The notes: a model not told the origin generated them from the letters alone. A stretch of DNA of 64,000 bases from JACTOJ01 sp032335695 (GCF_032335695.1 NZ_JACTOJ010000018.1:45934-109933); one strand, 5' to 3'; shown: positions 52,788 to 61,457, counted from the first letter of the stretch. Numbers and translations are program-made.

Positions 52788-52809
52788 TAATTTAGAAAGG
52801 ATGAAACAT

Positions 52810-54483
52810 ATGCTGAAATATCAAGAAAAAATTAAAGCTTTATTAGATCGAAGCTTTGGCTTAAAAAATGTTATATTAACTATTCCTCCCGATTCTAAAT
52901 TAGGAGATATTGCACTGCCCTGTTTTGCATTTGCAAAGCAACTAAGAAAAAGTCCCATAGAAATTGCAAATGAAATTAGAAGTCAGCTTCAATTAGCAGA
53001 CTTTATTGAAAAGATTGAAGTTAATGGAGGCTATCTAAACTTCTTTATTAATCGAACTATATTTATAAAAGATATTTTAACAGAAATAAAAGATAAAAAA
53101 GATAGTTACGGTTCTTCTTTCGCGGGCAAAGGTAAAAAAGCTTTGGTAGAACATACCAGCATAAATCCAAATGCTTCTCCCCATGTAGGAAGAGCCAGAA
53201 ATGCATTAATCGGAGATGTTATAGTTCGATTATTAAGCTTTCAAGGCTATGAAGTTAACACCCATTATTTCGTTAATGACATCGGCAAGCAAATCGCAAT
53301 GCTTCTGCTTGGAGTTAAAGATAAAAAAGATATAGCTTTCAATGACTTACTTGACATCTATGTAAACATTAATAAGCAGGTAGAAGAGAATCCTGAACTG
53401 GAAAAAGAAATCTTTTCTCTCTTGCATAAGCTTGAAAATGGAGATATAGAAGTTAAAGATAAATTCAGAAACATTGTTGATATCTGTATAAAAGGTCAAA
53501 CTAAAATTTTAGGAGAGCTTGGGATAAAATACGATACTTTTAAATTTGAGTCCGATTATATTTGGAGCAATAGGGTTGAAGAAATATTACAGCTGCTTAA
53601 GGATACAAATAAATTGGAGGAGGCTTCAGATGGAAGGCTAATCCTTAATCAAGAAGAATATAAGCTTCCGATGAAAGCACCTTATTTAGTGCTAACCAGA
53701 AAAGATAAAACCTCCTTATATCCGCTGAGAGATATTGCCTATACCATAGATAAAGCAGAAACCAATTCAGATAAAAATATTGTTGTACTTGGTGAAGATC
53801 AGAAACTATATTTTCAACAGGTGAAAGCCGCTTTAGAGGTGCTTGGCTATAAATCTCCTGAGCCTGTCCACTATTCCTTTGTTTTACTATCTGATGGAAA
53901 GATGGCTACAAGAAAAGGAAATGTAGTGCTGCTTGAGGATTTTATGAAGGAAGCCTTGCTAAAAGCTACAAAAAATATGGAGAAACGCTATGAAAGCTTC
54001 AGTGAAGAAACCTCAAAAGCTATTGCTTACGGAGCAGTAAAATATGCATTTTTAAAAATTGCTAATGATAAAAATGTAACCTTTTATTGGGATTCTGCCT
54101 TAAGCTTTGAAGGTGATTCAGGCCCATATTTGCAATATAGCTATGCCCGTATTAATTCTATTTTGAAAAAGCATGGCAAGCCTTTACCAAAGGAGGCTGA
54201 CTTTTCATTACTAAAAGAAGCTATAGAATTTGATTTAGTTAAGGATTTATCTAATTTAAGGATTGTAATAGACAGAGCCTTGCAGGAGGCAAGTCCTAAT
54301 ATAATTGCAAATTACGTGTATGGAATAGCCAAGAAATTCTCCTTGTTTTATCATGAATGCCCAGTAATAAATGCAAATAATGAAGAACTAAAAGAGGCCC
54401 GACTGCTTCTAATTGATGCTATACGTCAGGTAATTAAAATTTGCTTAGAGCTGCTTGGCATTGATACCGTTGAATATATGTAA
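52810..54483 (+). CDS. argS: Arginyl-tRNA synthetase
   Basis: 557 residues. N-terminal arginyl-tRNA-specific domain, class I catalytic core with HVGR in SINPNASPHVGRARNA (the HIGH motif), KMATRKGN in place of KMSKS, and a C-terminal anticodon-binding domain (AIEFDLVKDLSNL ... KICLELLGI). ATG 52810 is chosen because GAAAGG lies 9 nt upstream and abuts the alternative ATG 52801. Controlled by the T-box with AGA specifier. Confidence 0.95.
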   Translation: MLKYQEKIKALLDRSFGLKNVILTIPPDSKLGDIALPCFAFAKQLRKSPIEIANEIRSQLQLADFIEKIEVNGGYLNFFINRTIFIKDILTEIKDKKDSYGSSFAGKGKKALVEHTSINPNASPHVGRARNALIGDVIVRLLSFQGYEVNTHYFVNDIGKQIAMLLLGVKDKKDIAFNDLLDIYVNINKQVEENPELEKEIFSLLHKLENGDIEVKDKFRNIVDICIKGQTKILGELGIKYDTFKFESDYIWSNRVEEILQLLKDTNKLEEASDGRLILNQEEYKLPMKAPYLVLTRKDKTSLYPLRDIAYTIDKAETNSDKNIVVLGEDQKLYFQQVKAALEVLGYKSPEPVHYSFVLLSDGKMATRKGNVVLLEDFMKEALLKATKNMEKRYESFSEETSKAIAYGAVKYAFLKIANDKNVTFYWDSALSFEGDSGPYLQYSYARINSILKKHGKPLPKEADFSLLKEAIEFDLVKDLSNLRIVIDRALQEASPNIIANYVYGIAKKFSLFYHECPVINANNEELKEARLLLIDAIRQVIKICLELLGIDTVEYM

Positions 54484-54558
54484 TTCAAGCTTTCTAAAGT
54501 AAAGCATGCAAATTACATTGCAACATTTACCAATTTTATGAAATTCAAAGTTTTATAG

Positions 54559-54576
54559 TTGTACTACTCAGTACAA
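54559..54576. promoter_or_regulatory. Operator 1 upstream of the lipase gene
   Basis: TTGTACT-4 nt-AGTACAA, a perfect 7-4-7 palindrome. The same arms recur 80 bp downstream. Confidence 0.65.
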
Positions 54577-54638
54577 TAACTTAATTCATGCTTTGCCCTC
54601 ATTTACAATATTATACTTATAATATAAATAATGCTATA

Positions 54639-54656
54639 TTGTACTTGTGAGTACAA
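54639..54656. promoter_or_regulatory. Operator 2 upstream of the lipase gene
   Basis: TTGTACT-TGTG-AGTACAA, same arms as operator 1 with a different centre. It lies 26 bp before the lipase start codon and probably overlaps the promoter. Confidence 0.65.
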
Positions 54657-54681
54657 AAATATTTAAATGAGGTGCTTTATC

Positions 54682-55986
54682 ATGAAAAATTCTATTAAAA
54701 AGTTTTTACTTTTAACCCTATCCTTTATAGTATTTCTGTTTCCGCTTTCCATTAGATCCTTTGCTGTAACTGCGTCTTCTATGACTCCTAGCACAAGTTC
54801 ATCCTCCACCTTAAATAACAATTATCCTATTGTAATGGTCCATGGCCTATTTGGCTGGGGGAATGATGAGCTATTTGGAATAAACTATTGGGGCGGAGAA
54901 AATAGTATAAGAGATATGCTGATTCAAAAAGGCTACAAGGTTTTTACGCCTACTATTGGCTCTATATCTAGCAACTGGGACAGAGCCTGTGAATTATATG
55001 CCTATCTGAAGGGCGGCACAGTAGACTATGGCGAAGAGCATTCGAAAAAAGATGGACATTCACGTTATGGAAGAACTTATCCTGGAGTTTATCCTGAATT
55101 AGGAACTATGGGCGCAAATGGATTAAAAAAAATACATCTAATAGGTCACAGCATGGGCGGAGAAACAATTAGAGTATTTGCTCAATTATTAGAAAATGGT
55201 GACCCTGATGAAATAAAAAGCAATACTACTGACATAAGTCCATTATTCGCAGGAAATCACCATTGGATTGACAGCATTACTACAATAGCTACTCCTCATG
55301 ATGGTAGTCAAGAGGATGAAAAACAAGACAATCTAGAACCCCTATTTCATGACTTTTTCGCTGCTATGGCAGGCAGTACTGGTGTAATTAATTCTACTAA
55401 CCCTTGTTTTGATTTTAGAATGGATCAATGGGGATTAAAGAAGCAGCCCGATGAGTCCTTTGATAGTTATGCTCACAGAGTGTTTAGCAGTAACCTTTGG
55501 AAGGAAACTAAAGATTTAAGCATATGGGACTTATCTCAGGAAGGTGCCAGAGAATTGAACAGTTGGGTTAAGGCGCAAAAGGATATTTATTATTTTTCTA
55601 TTTCTTGTGTAGACACTCATAAGAGTTTACTAACAGAGCATCAGCTCCCTAATGCTAACATGAATCCTCTGCTAATAAACAGTTCTATCTATATGGGGCA
55701 ATACACAAATTACACGGAAGGCAAAGTCCAAGTGGACAGCAGCTGGTGGAGAAATGATGGTATAGTCAGTGTTAGATCCGCTATAGCACCTCATGAAGGG
55801 TCTACGGATACAATTGTAAACTATGACCCAAACAGCCTTCCTTCAAGAGGCGTGTGGAATTACATGGGCGAAATAAATAATGTAGATCATATTGAAGTCG
55901 TGTTACAACATAATCCTGTTTATCAAAAATATCTTCAGAACAAGTTTATAGATCTAGCAAAAATGTTAAATGAACTTCCAATGTAA
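54682..55986 (+). CDS. Secreted triacylglycerol lipase, family I.5
   Basis: 434 residues. Signal peptide about 1-28. Oxyanion region VMVHGLFGWG, nucleophile Ser157 in GHSMGGE, catalytic Asp in the WWRNDGIVS region and His in NNVDHIEVV. The zinc site of Geobacillus-type lipases is kept: TVDYGEEHSKKDGHSRYGRTYPG with His120 and His126 and the Asp ligands. WGLKKQPDESFD and TIATPHDGS also match family I.5. ATG 54682 has GAGGTG 8 nt upstream. Two TTGTACT...AGTACAA operators precede it, so expression is probably repressed until a signal appears. Confidence 0.93.
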   Translation: MKNSIKKFLLLTLSFIVFLFPLSIRSFAVTASSMTPSTSSSSTLNNNYPIVMVHGLFGWGNDELFGINYWGGENSIRDMLIQKGYKVFTPTIGSISSNWDRACELYAYLKGGTVDYGEEHSKKDGHSRYGRTYPGVYPELGTMGANGLKKIHLIGHSMGGETIRVFAQLLENGDPDEIKSNTTDISPLFAGNHHWIDSITTIATPHDGSQEDEKQDNLEPLFHDFFAAMAGSTGVINSTNPCFDFRMDQWGLKKQPDESFDSYAHRVFSSNLWKETKDLSIWDLSQEGARELNSWVKAQKDIYYFSISCVDTHKSLLTEHQLPNANMNPLLINSSIYMGQYTNYTEGKVQVDSSWWRNDGIVSVRSAIAPHEGSTDTIVNYDPNSLPSRGVWNYMGEINNVDHIEVVLQHNPVYQKYLQNKFIDLAKMLNELPM

Positions 55987-56002
55987 GGAGTAATAGAAAT
56001 AC

Positions 56003-56236
56003 TTAAACTTCTTTTTTTCTTCTATTAACCCTCTTTACGTATCTTTGTAAAGCAAAGACTCCATCGTGAGGTTCACCACTATAATTTGCTGACATGCTAC
56101 CGCAATTTGAAATGCGAGTAATACCCGCTGCATAAAATATTTGAGACAGCTCATCAGACTCATCTTCCCTGCAGCTTAAGGCAACAGTTTGAAGATGACC
56201 CTTATGCAGTCTTAGCATGTTCAGCAACTTTTTTCT
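56003..56236 (-). pseudogene. 3' remnant of a LuxC-like acyl-CoA reductase gene
   Basis: The frame is open from the repeat boundary to the stop at 56003. It reads LHKGHLQTVALSC, then AAGITRISNCGSM and EPHDGVFALQRYV, which correspond to the extreme C-terminus of LuxC-family fatty acyl-CoA reductases (HLQTVGV ... AGVTRI ... HDG). The remaining roughly 400 residues are missing and the upstream sequence is repeat copy C. Confidence 0.7.
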
Positions 56237-56534
56237 TTGGCTCTGTTTTAAATCAGCGTTGATTTTTACACTGATTTAAAACTTCCTTCAGTTCGGAAAA
56301 CTGTGTTTTAAAATGTTGATATTATCGTTTGAGTTCTAGAAACTCTTAGGGATTGCGACTTATAATTGGCGTAATTTTGCCCAGGACGGGCAAAGCAATT
56401 TTAGTGCCATGGATGGCGCAATAAAATTGGTAGCCAATTATAACAAAGCAGCCCTTAGAGTTACTTACATGGATTCTGAAAGAAACCATGCTAGACGAAA
56501 AACGCCTTTATCAACATCCTTTTAAAACATAGCT
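56237..56534 (-). repeat. Palindromic repeat, copy C (long form, 298 bp)
   Basis: Matches copy B in reverse orientation at both ends (TTGGCTCTGTTTTAA ... AAAACATAGC) with about 130 bp extra in the middle. The extra part is itself palindromic: CTCTTAGGG/CCCTTAGAG and, inside it, TTATAATTGGC/GCCAATTATAA. It sits exactly between the luxE-like 5' remnant and the luxC-like 3' remnant. Confidence 0.8.
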
Positions 56535-57098
56535 TTTTCTTTTCATAGGCATCACCCAAATATTGCGAAAAAGGGGCGATGCCTTCAATTCAGCATTATA
56601 ATCTATCATAACACCATATTTCTTTTTATCGTCGGTTATAAGCTTTTTTTCTCCTAAAAGTTCTTCTGCTGCAACAAGCTCATGAATCCAAGTGATCTGA
56701 GCTTGCACATCAATGGGCCAGACCTCCGAAGGATATTTCATTGCTTTAACAGCCACTTTTGTTCCAAGCCTGACAGACTCCTTGTCAAAAAATATCTGAC
56801 TCTTTTGTCCCTGGGTTCCGGAGGAGGTGGCATGGATTTCGATCTGAGACCTATCAACACTGAGCACTTCATGATGTTTAAAAAATTCAGCAGTGATTGG
56901 AGGTATTTTTTCACAATCCTCTATAGTCTTAATTTCTTCAGCCCTAAAGCCCTTTGCCTTTAATAATTTCCTATAGAAATCACAATTATTGCTATGATGC
57001 TGAATAGATTCCCTCATTGCTTCTACAAAAAGCTCTTCGCTGCCTGCTTGATCATAGATTTTTTTATAAGAAAATAATTTTTCTCTGGCTGTGTCCAC
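56511..57098 (-). pseudogene. Truncated LuxE-like acyl-protein synthetase gene
   Basis: 195 residues as read. Residues 1-115 match the N-terminus of LuxE-family acyl-protein synthetases (MDTAREKLFSYKKIYD, CDFYRKLLKAKGF, IPPITAEFFK, ATSSGTQGQKS with the AMP-binding Ser/Thr/Gly loop). Residues about 118-187 (WPIDVQAQITWIHELV, KASPLFRNIWVMPMK) I cannot place in the family. The last codons KSYVLKGC are encoded by repeat copy C, so the natural C-terminus is lost. The start has GGAGTG upstream. Together with the downstream luxC remnant it marks a former luxE-luxC operon. Confidence 0.75.
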
Positions 57099-57220
57099 TG
57101 ATTACACTCCTTTTTGGCATATGAATAGTTTCTTATTTTACATATTTTTATTTTATCCTATTTTTCAATATTTTAACATCAAAATATTGCAGCTGTTTAA
57201 AGCCTTATTTGCTAAAAATA

Positions 57221-57262
57221 ATCACCAAATAATTTACATCCTGCTATAAATTACTTGGTGAT
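57221..57262 (-). terminator. Terminator of the pyrophosphatase gene
   Basis: ATCACCAAATAATTTA and TAAATTACTTGGTGAT pair (one mismatch, 10-nt loop); the minus strand continues TATTTTTAGC. Confidence 0.8.
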
Positions 57263-57272
57263 ATACTAAAGA

Positions 57273-59369
57273 TTACCTAAACAGAGTTACAAAAACCAAG
57301 GTAATTGTGCTTATTAATTTTATCAGAACATGCAAGGAGGGCCCCGCAGTATCTTTAAATGGATCACCTACAGTATCTCCAACAACAGCTGCTTTGTGAG
57401 CTTCAGATTTCTTACCGCCAAGACTTCCGAGTTCAATACACTTTTTAGCATTATCCCAAGCCCCACCGCTATTGTTTAAGAAAAGTGCCATTATAACACC
57501 TGCAATTGTTGTAACCATCAAAAATCCACCAGCGGCTTCCTTACCAAGCAAAATACCAACTAAAACAGGTACTGTTATAACTAATACACCTGGAAATATC
57601 ATCTCTTTAAGAGCTCCTTTGGTAACTATGTCAACACAGGTCGCATAATCTGGTTTTGCTTTCCCCTCCATTATGCCTGGAATCTCTTTAAACTGTCTTC
57701 TTACTTCCATAATAATATATTGTGCCGCTCTTCCCACAGCTCTTATGGCTGCAGAGCTAAATATAAATACTAGCATGACACCAATAAATCCAGCTACAAA
57801 GACCTCTGGCTTGCCAATATCTATGCTAAACCAGGAGGTTAAAGGTTTACCTAAGATCTTTTTTACCTCATCCAGATATGCAGAAAACAATAAGAAGGTA
57901 GCAAGAGCCGCTGAACCCACCGCATAACCTTTGGTTAATGCTTTAGTAGTATTTCCACAGGCATCTAATCTATCTGTTACTATTCTGACTGACTCTGGCG
58001 CATCAGACATCTCTACTATACCTCCAGCATTATCTGTAATTGGACCAAAGGTATCCATGGCTAAAACATAAGTACAAGTAGCAAGCATACCCATGGTTGC
58101 TATTGCAGTTCCGTACAATCCAGAATTTGATATACCTCCCATAGCTATGCTTCCAAGCTTATATGAAATTAATATTGCCAGAGAAATAAATATTACTGGA
58201 AGCGCTGTTGATTCCATTCCCATTGATATGCCGGTTATTATATTGGTACCTGCACCAGTCTCAGAAGCTTTGGCTATAGATTTAACTGGTCTGTAATTTG
58301 AATCAGTATAATAATTTGTTAGTAAAACGAATATATGACCTAGCACTACTCCAGTAACTGCACAGCCATATAAAAGAAGAAAATTTACAGCTTGCCCACT
58401 CAGCATAACCTTAACGTTTACAAACAAGAATATAAGCACAAATATAGTTGTAATTCCATATCCTTTGTTTAATTCCTTCATTGGATCTGCCTTTTCATCT
58501 CTGATCTTTACAGACATTATCCCTATTATAGATGCTATAATTCCAAGGGATCTAGCTACTAAAGGAAATAATATACCCTTGATTCCGAAAACCGGATACA
58601 ATGCCACTCCAAGTATCATAGCTCCTATATTTTCTGCAGCTGTAGATTCAAATAAATCTGCTCCTCTGCCTGCACAATCTCCTACATTATCACCTACAAG
58701 ATCTGCAATTACTGCTGGATTTCTAGGATCGTCCTCTGGTATGCCAGCCTCAACTTTGCCAACTAAATCTGCACCTACATCCGCAGCCTTCGTATATATT
58801 CCTCCTCCAAGCTGTGCAAAAAGTGCCACAAAGGATGCTCCAAAGCCAAAGCCAACAATTAAGGAAGGAGCCTCCTTAATAAGCTGCTCATCGCCTGAAG
58901 CTCCCCCAAAAATAAGAAATAGAGTTGTTACACCAAAAAGAGATAATGCCGTAACTGCAAGTCCAGTAATAGCACCACCTCTAAAAGAAGTTTTAACAGC
59001 TCTATCCATACCATGTTTTGCTCCTTCAGCAGTTCGTATATTGCAATTAACCGCCATATACATTCCAAAATAGCCTGAAATTCCTGAGCACAAAGCTCCT
59101 GTTAGAAATGAAACGCCTATGCAAAGTGCAGTCCGAGCTCCATTAAAAATGTTAGAGATAATTATTAAAACAAGAACAATTACCCCAATAATGGAAATGG
59201 TTTTATATTGACGCTTTAAAAATGCCATGGCTCCCTCTTTTATAGCCTCAGATATCTCCTGCATTTTTAAATTTCCCTTATCCTGCTTAAAAATATAGTT
59301 AGCAAGGTAAAAGATAGATAGTAACGACACCAAAACAATGCCATAAATTAAAATGAAATACACTACCAT
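57273..59369 (-). CDS. hppA: Membrane-bound proton-translocating pyrophosphatase, K+-independent type
   Basis: 698 residues with about 16 membrane segments. Hydrolyses PPi and pumps cations. Active-site motifs: ADVGADLVGKVEAGIPEDDP, NPAVIADLVGDNVGDCAGRG, TDNAGGIVEMS, and C-terminal DTVGDPFKDTAGPS. The segment GNTTKALTKGYAVGSA has Lys and Thr at the two positions that, in the family, separate K+-independent (Lys, Thr) from K+-dependent (Ala, Gly/Ala) enzymes, which points to a K+-independent H+ pump. ATG 59369 has GGAG 9 nt upstream; an earlier ATG abuts that site. Confidence 0.94.
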   Translation of the reverse strand: MVVYFILIYGIVLVSLLSIFYLANYIFKQDKGNLKMQEISEAIKEGAMAFLKRQYKTISIIGVIVLVLIIISNIFNGARTALCIGVSFLTGALCSGISGYFGMYMAVNCNIRTAEGAKHGMDRAVKTSFRGGAITGLAVTALSLFGVTTLFLIFGGASGDEQLIKEAPSLIVGFGFGASFVALFAQLGGGIYTKAADVGADLVGKVEAGIPEDDPRNPAVIADLVGDNVGDCAGRGADLFESTAAENIGAMILGVALYPVFGIKGILFPLVARSLGIIASIIGIMSVKIRDEKADPMKELNKGYGITTIFVLIFLFVNVKVMLSGQAVNFLLLYGCAVTGVVLGHIFVLLTNYYTDSNYRPVKSIAKASETGAGTNIITGISMGMESTALPVIFISLAILISYKLGSIAMGGISNSGLYGTAIATMGMLATCTYVLAMDTFGPITDNAGGIVEMSDAPESVRIVTDRLDACGNTTKALTKGYAVGSAALATFLLFSAYLDEVKKILGKPLTSWFSIDIGKPEVFVAGFIGVMLVFIFSSAAIRAVGRAAQYIIMEVRRQFKEIPGIMEGKAKPDYATCVDIVTKGALKEMIFPGVLVITVPVLVGILLGKEAAGGFLMVTTIAGVIMALFLNNSGGAWDNAKKCIELGSLGGKKSEAHKAAVVGDTVGDPFKDTAGPSLHVLIKLISTITLVFVTLFR

Positions 59370-59646
59370 TGAAAACATCTCCTTTAAAAGCTATGAGAAT
59401 CCTTTTAATAAAAATCAGTTTTCCTCCCATTTGTAAATATATGTTTTGCAAGGAATTGTATGCTTGTTTTTTCAACTTGGTGAATTTCAAATTTATGAAT
59501 AAGTAAAAAATAATGAAGCTTTTTACATAATGTAATGACTAAATACAAAGGTGTAACTAGTTATATTCTTATCTAGTTATGGCGATATAAAGAAAAGTTG
59601 ACTGCTTCCTGTTATGCCCGTTACTCTTATACAAATCTCACCTTGT

Positions 59647-59800
59647 TTACACTTTCTTAGCATAAGAAATAAAAGTATATACATTAACCATTACAAATTC
59701 TTGACCTCCCCAGTGCTCTTTCTGAACCATATAATCTTCTTTTACAAATCCATTATTTAATAACACCTGTGAGGAATGTACATTCTTGCTGAATTTTTTA
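59647..59800 (-). pseudogene. C-terminal remnant of a GNAT acetyltransferase
   Basis: An open frame without start reads SSQVLLNNGFVKEDYMVQKE and then HWGGQEFVMVNVY, the typical end of RimJ/RimL-type GNAT enzymes (S-x-x-V-L-x-x-N-G-F). Only about 45 residues remain; a stop codon occurs just upstream in the frame. The rest of 59.4-59.9 kb shows no gene, only a possible terminator hairpin at 59818-59844. Confidence 0.65.
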
Positions 59801-59817
59801 TAAATTTATAATTTAAA

Positions 59818-59844
59818 GAAATCGGCTCATAAAGAGACGATTTC
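59818..59844 (-). terminator. Possible terminator of the VOC-protein gene
   Basis: GAAATCG-x-CTC pairs with GAG-x-CGATTTC (10 pairs, one mismatch, 5-nt loop), 88 nt past the stop; weak T-run. Confidence 0.45.
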
Positions 59845-59931
59845 CTCAATAACTATTAATTTTTACATCTTACTTCTTAATTGAATAGAATAAATAATCT
59901 TTTTGCCACAGCCCCCTTTTATTATTTTATA

Positions 59932-60318
59932 TTAAATTGATATCCACCAACACACTCCAAATTTATCAATAACAGTGGCACAACATTTGCTCCACGGAAC
60001 TTCATGAATGGGATTAATAATAACACCGCCATTACTCAAAATATTAAAGGCATTATAAACGGATTCTTCGCTTCCCATCTCAAAAACATTAAAAGTCATT
60101 GTTTCCCATTTCATTTTGTGAACTATGTTTATGTCACAAGGGTTTGCTGCTTCGCTTAATGCTAAAAAACCTTCACCATTTACGGATAATTCACAGTGTA
60201 CATAAGCAGTTGCGGTATCATTTTTTGCTTCAAATGTAATCTCTGCGCCAAAAGCTTTGCAATACATTTCTGCCGCTTCAAAACTACTTTTCACATAAAC
60301 CTGAGTATAATTTTTCAT
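59932..60318 (-). CDS. VOC superfamily protein, PhnB-like
   Basis: 128 residues. A single glyoxalase/PhnB-type fold: YVKSSFEAAEMYCKAFGAE near the N-terminus, then NGEGFLALSEA, NVFEMGSEESVYNAFNIL and C-terminal VPWSKCCATVIDKFGVCWWI, matching PhnB proteins (W-G-x-x-x-G-x-F/V-x-D-x-F-G-V-x-W). Start ATG 60318 follows GGAGGTAAAT; the longer reading lacks a ribosome site. No phosphonate genes nearby; function unknown. Confidence 0.85.
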   Translation of the reverse strand: MKNYTQVYVKSSFEAAEMYCKAFGAEITFEAKNDTATAYVHCELSVNGEGFLALSEAANPCDINIVHKMKWETMTFNVFEMGSEESVYNAFNILSNGGVIINPIHEVPWSKCCATVIDKFGVCWWISI

Positions 60319-60352
60319 ATTTACCTCCTGCATAAAATATAAATAATCTGCG

Positions 60353-60695
60353 TTACTCTTTTTCAAGAAGGAATTTGCCCTCTAAAGAATTATACTTCTT
60401 TATTTCTTTTAACACTACTTCATAATTCAATTTATTACAATATATTCCAATGATTTTTTCACTAAATATTCCTCATATGAACCATATCTGCCAGCGTAAG
60501 TTTTTGATATTCCATATTCCTCTCTGAGAAAATTCGGTCCGTTTAACGCAGCTATTTATACAATTACTATACACTTTGTCCAAAATTTCTCTATTCTTGC
60601 CGTAAAATTCTATAAATGCTGAATCTGTACACAATACGACCATTTCACAATTGCTTACTTCAATATCTAAACCGATTACGTTTTTCTCTCCCTTT
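60353..60695 (-). pseudogene. Unidentified coding remnant with two frameshifts
   Basis: One frame reads NVIGLDIEVSNCEMVVLCTD then AFIEFYGKNREILDKVYSNC; a second continues FLREEYGISKTYAGRYGSYE then EYLVKKSLEYI; a third ends NYEVVLKEIKKYNSLEGKFL and stops at 60353. Joined they give a protein of about 110 residues without a start codon. I do not recognise the family. Its position after an immunity-like gene in an Rhs remnant suggests a second toxin/immunity cassette piece. Confidence 0.4.
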
Positions 60696-60823
60696 CACTA
60701 AACCGGTTGCACTAAAAAATCATACCAAGACATGTATATTGATAACTTATAACTTGCTTCATATTAATACTATGGAATTGGTACACGATCTCTTGGCGGA
60801 AACACTATGCATAACAATATTTT

Positions 60824-61075
60824 TTATTTAAAATCTGATGTAGGATATTCTATTTCATTCTTCATCTTTTCTAGAAAATGTCGGCAGGCTTCATCTTCGT
60901 TTTCAAAAATTTTATCTCCTTGCTTATTTCCTTTTTCATCGAAATAAAAATATTCCCATTTATGATACACTTGGTTTAATATATAAGTATCTGTTGCCAA
61001 ATTCCCATTGATAGAATAGCATCTTTTTTTCATTCCCATATTATCTAATTCTTTTTGTAACTGTGTTATATTCAT
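60824..61075 (-). CDS. Small immunity-like protein next to an Rhs toxin remnant
   Basis: 83 residues, acidic, no signal peptide. Reads MNITQLQKELDNMGMKKRCY, WEYFYFDEKGNKQGDKIFEN and EDEACRHFLEKM. The E-D-E-A-C-x-x-F/L-L-x-x-M ending resembles small immunity proteins of polymorphic toxin loci as I remember them. ATG has AAGGGTG upstream. It starts 25-30 nt after the end of an Rhs core fragment on the same strand, where an immunity gene is expected. Assignment to a numbered Imm family is not attempted. Confidence 0.6.
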   Translation of the reverse strand: MNITQLQKELDNMGMKKRCYSINGNLATDTYILNQVYHKWEYFYFDEKGNKQGDKIFENEDEACRHFLEKMKNEIEYPTSDFK

Positions 61076-61099
61076 ATTTTATCACCCTTTTATAATAGA

Positions 61100-61292
61100 T
61101 TCTTCACTCCTACAGTATCCTTAATGCTTCCATCTATAGATATGCTTGCCCCCATGTATCGTAAGTATAACTTACAACCTGCGCTCCTGTATTATCAAAG
61201 AATCCTATGATGTCACTTTGTCCATTTTCTATATAGTAGCATTCTACACCATTTAGATTCATGTACACAAGCTTTCCCAAGTTGTCATGTAT
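61100..61292 (-). pseudogene. Rhs/YD-repeat toxin core remnant with a frameshift
   Basis: Minus strand reads DNLGKLVYMNLNGVECYYIE then NGQSDIIGFFDNTGAQVVSY and TYDTWGQ. After a frameshift it reads ISIDGSIKDTVGVKN. This is the characteristic Rhs-associated core end (Y-Y-x-x-N-x-Q-G-D-I-I-G ... SYTYDxWG). Everything upstream and the toxin tip are deleted; the right boundary abuts the truncated XRE gene. Confidence 0.75.
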
Positions 61293-61457
61293 ATGAGCGA
61301 TATTTCAAAACTTATTGGTGATAGAATTAGATTCTTTAGGCAAGATAGAGGGTATAGTCAAGAGCAGCTTGCTTTAAAAGCTAATCTCAACGTTTCTTTC
61401 TTAGGACAAGTTGAGCGTGGGATAAAAAATAGTAACTATTCAATATTCACTAGGTAG
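61293..61457 (+). pseudogene. XRE regulator, N-terminal half only
   Basis: 54 codons: MSDISKLIGDRIRFFRQDRG, YSQEQLALKANLNVSFLGQV and ERGIK form a complete XRE helix-turn-helix, then the frame runs into a palindromic repeat (NSNYSIFTR, stop). The missing C-terminal half is found at 62414-62689, whose frame also ends in NSNYSIFT. No good ribosome site. Confidence 0.65.

Noticed and set aside
58465..59073. 202-codon plus-strand frame opposite the pyrophosphatase gene
   Set aside because: Long only because the conserved antisense gene lacks stops in that frame; composition rich in Pro, Ala and Ser without a domain.
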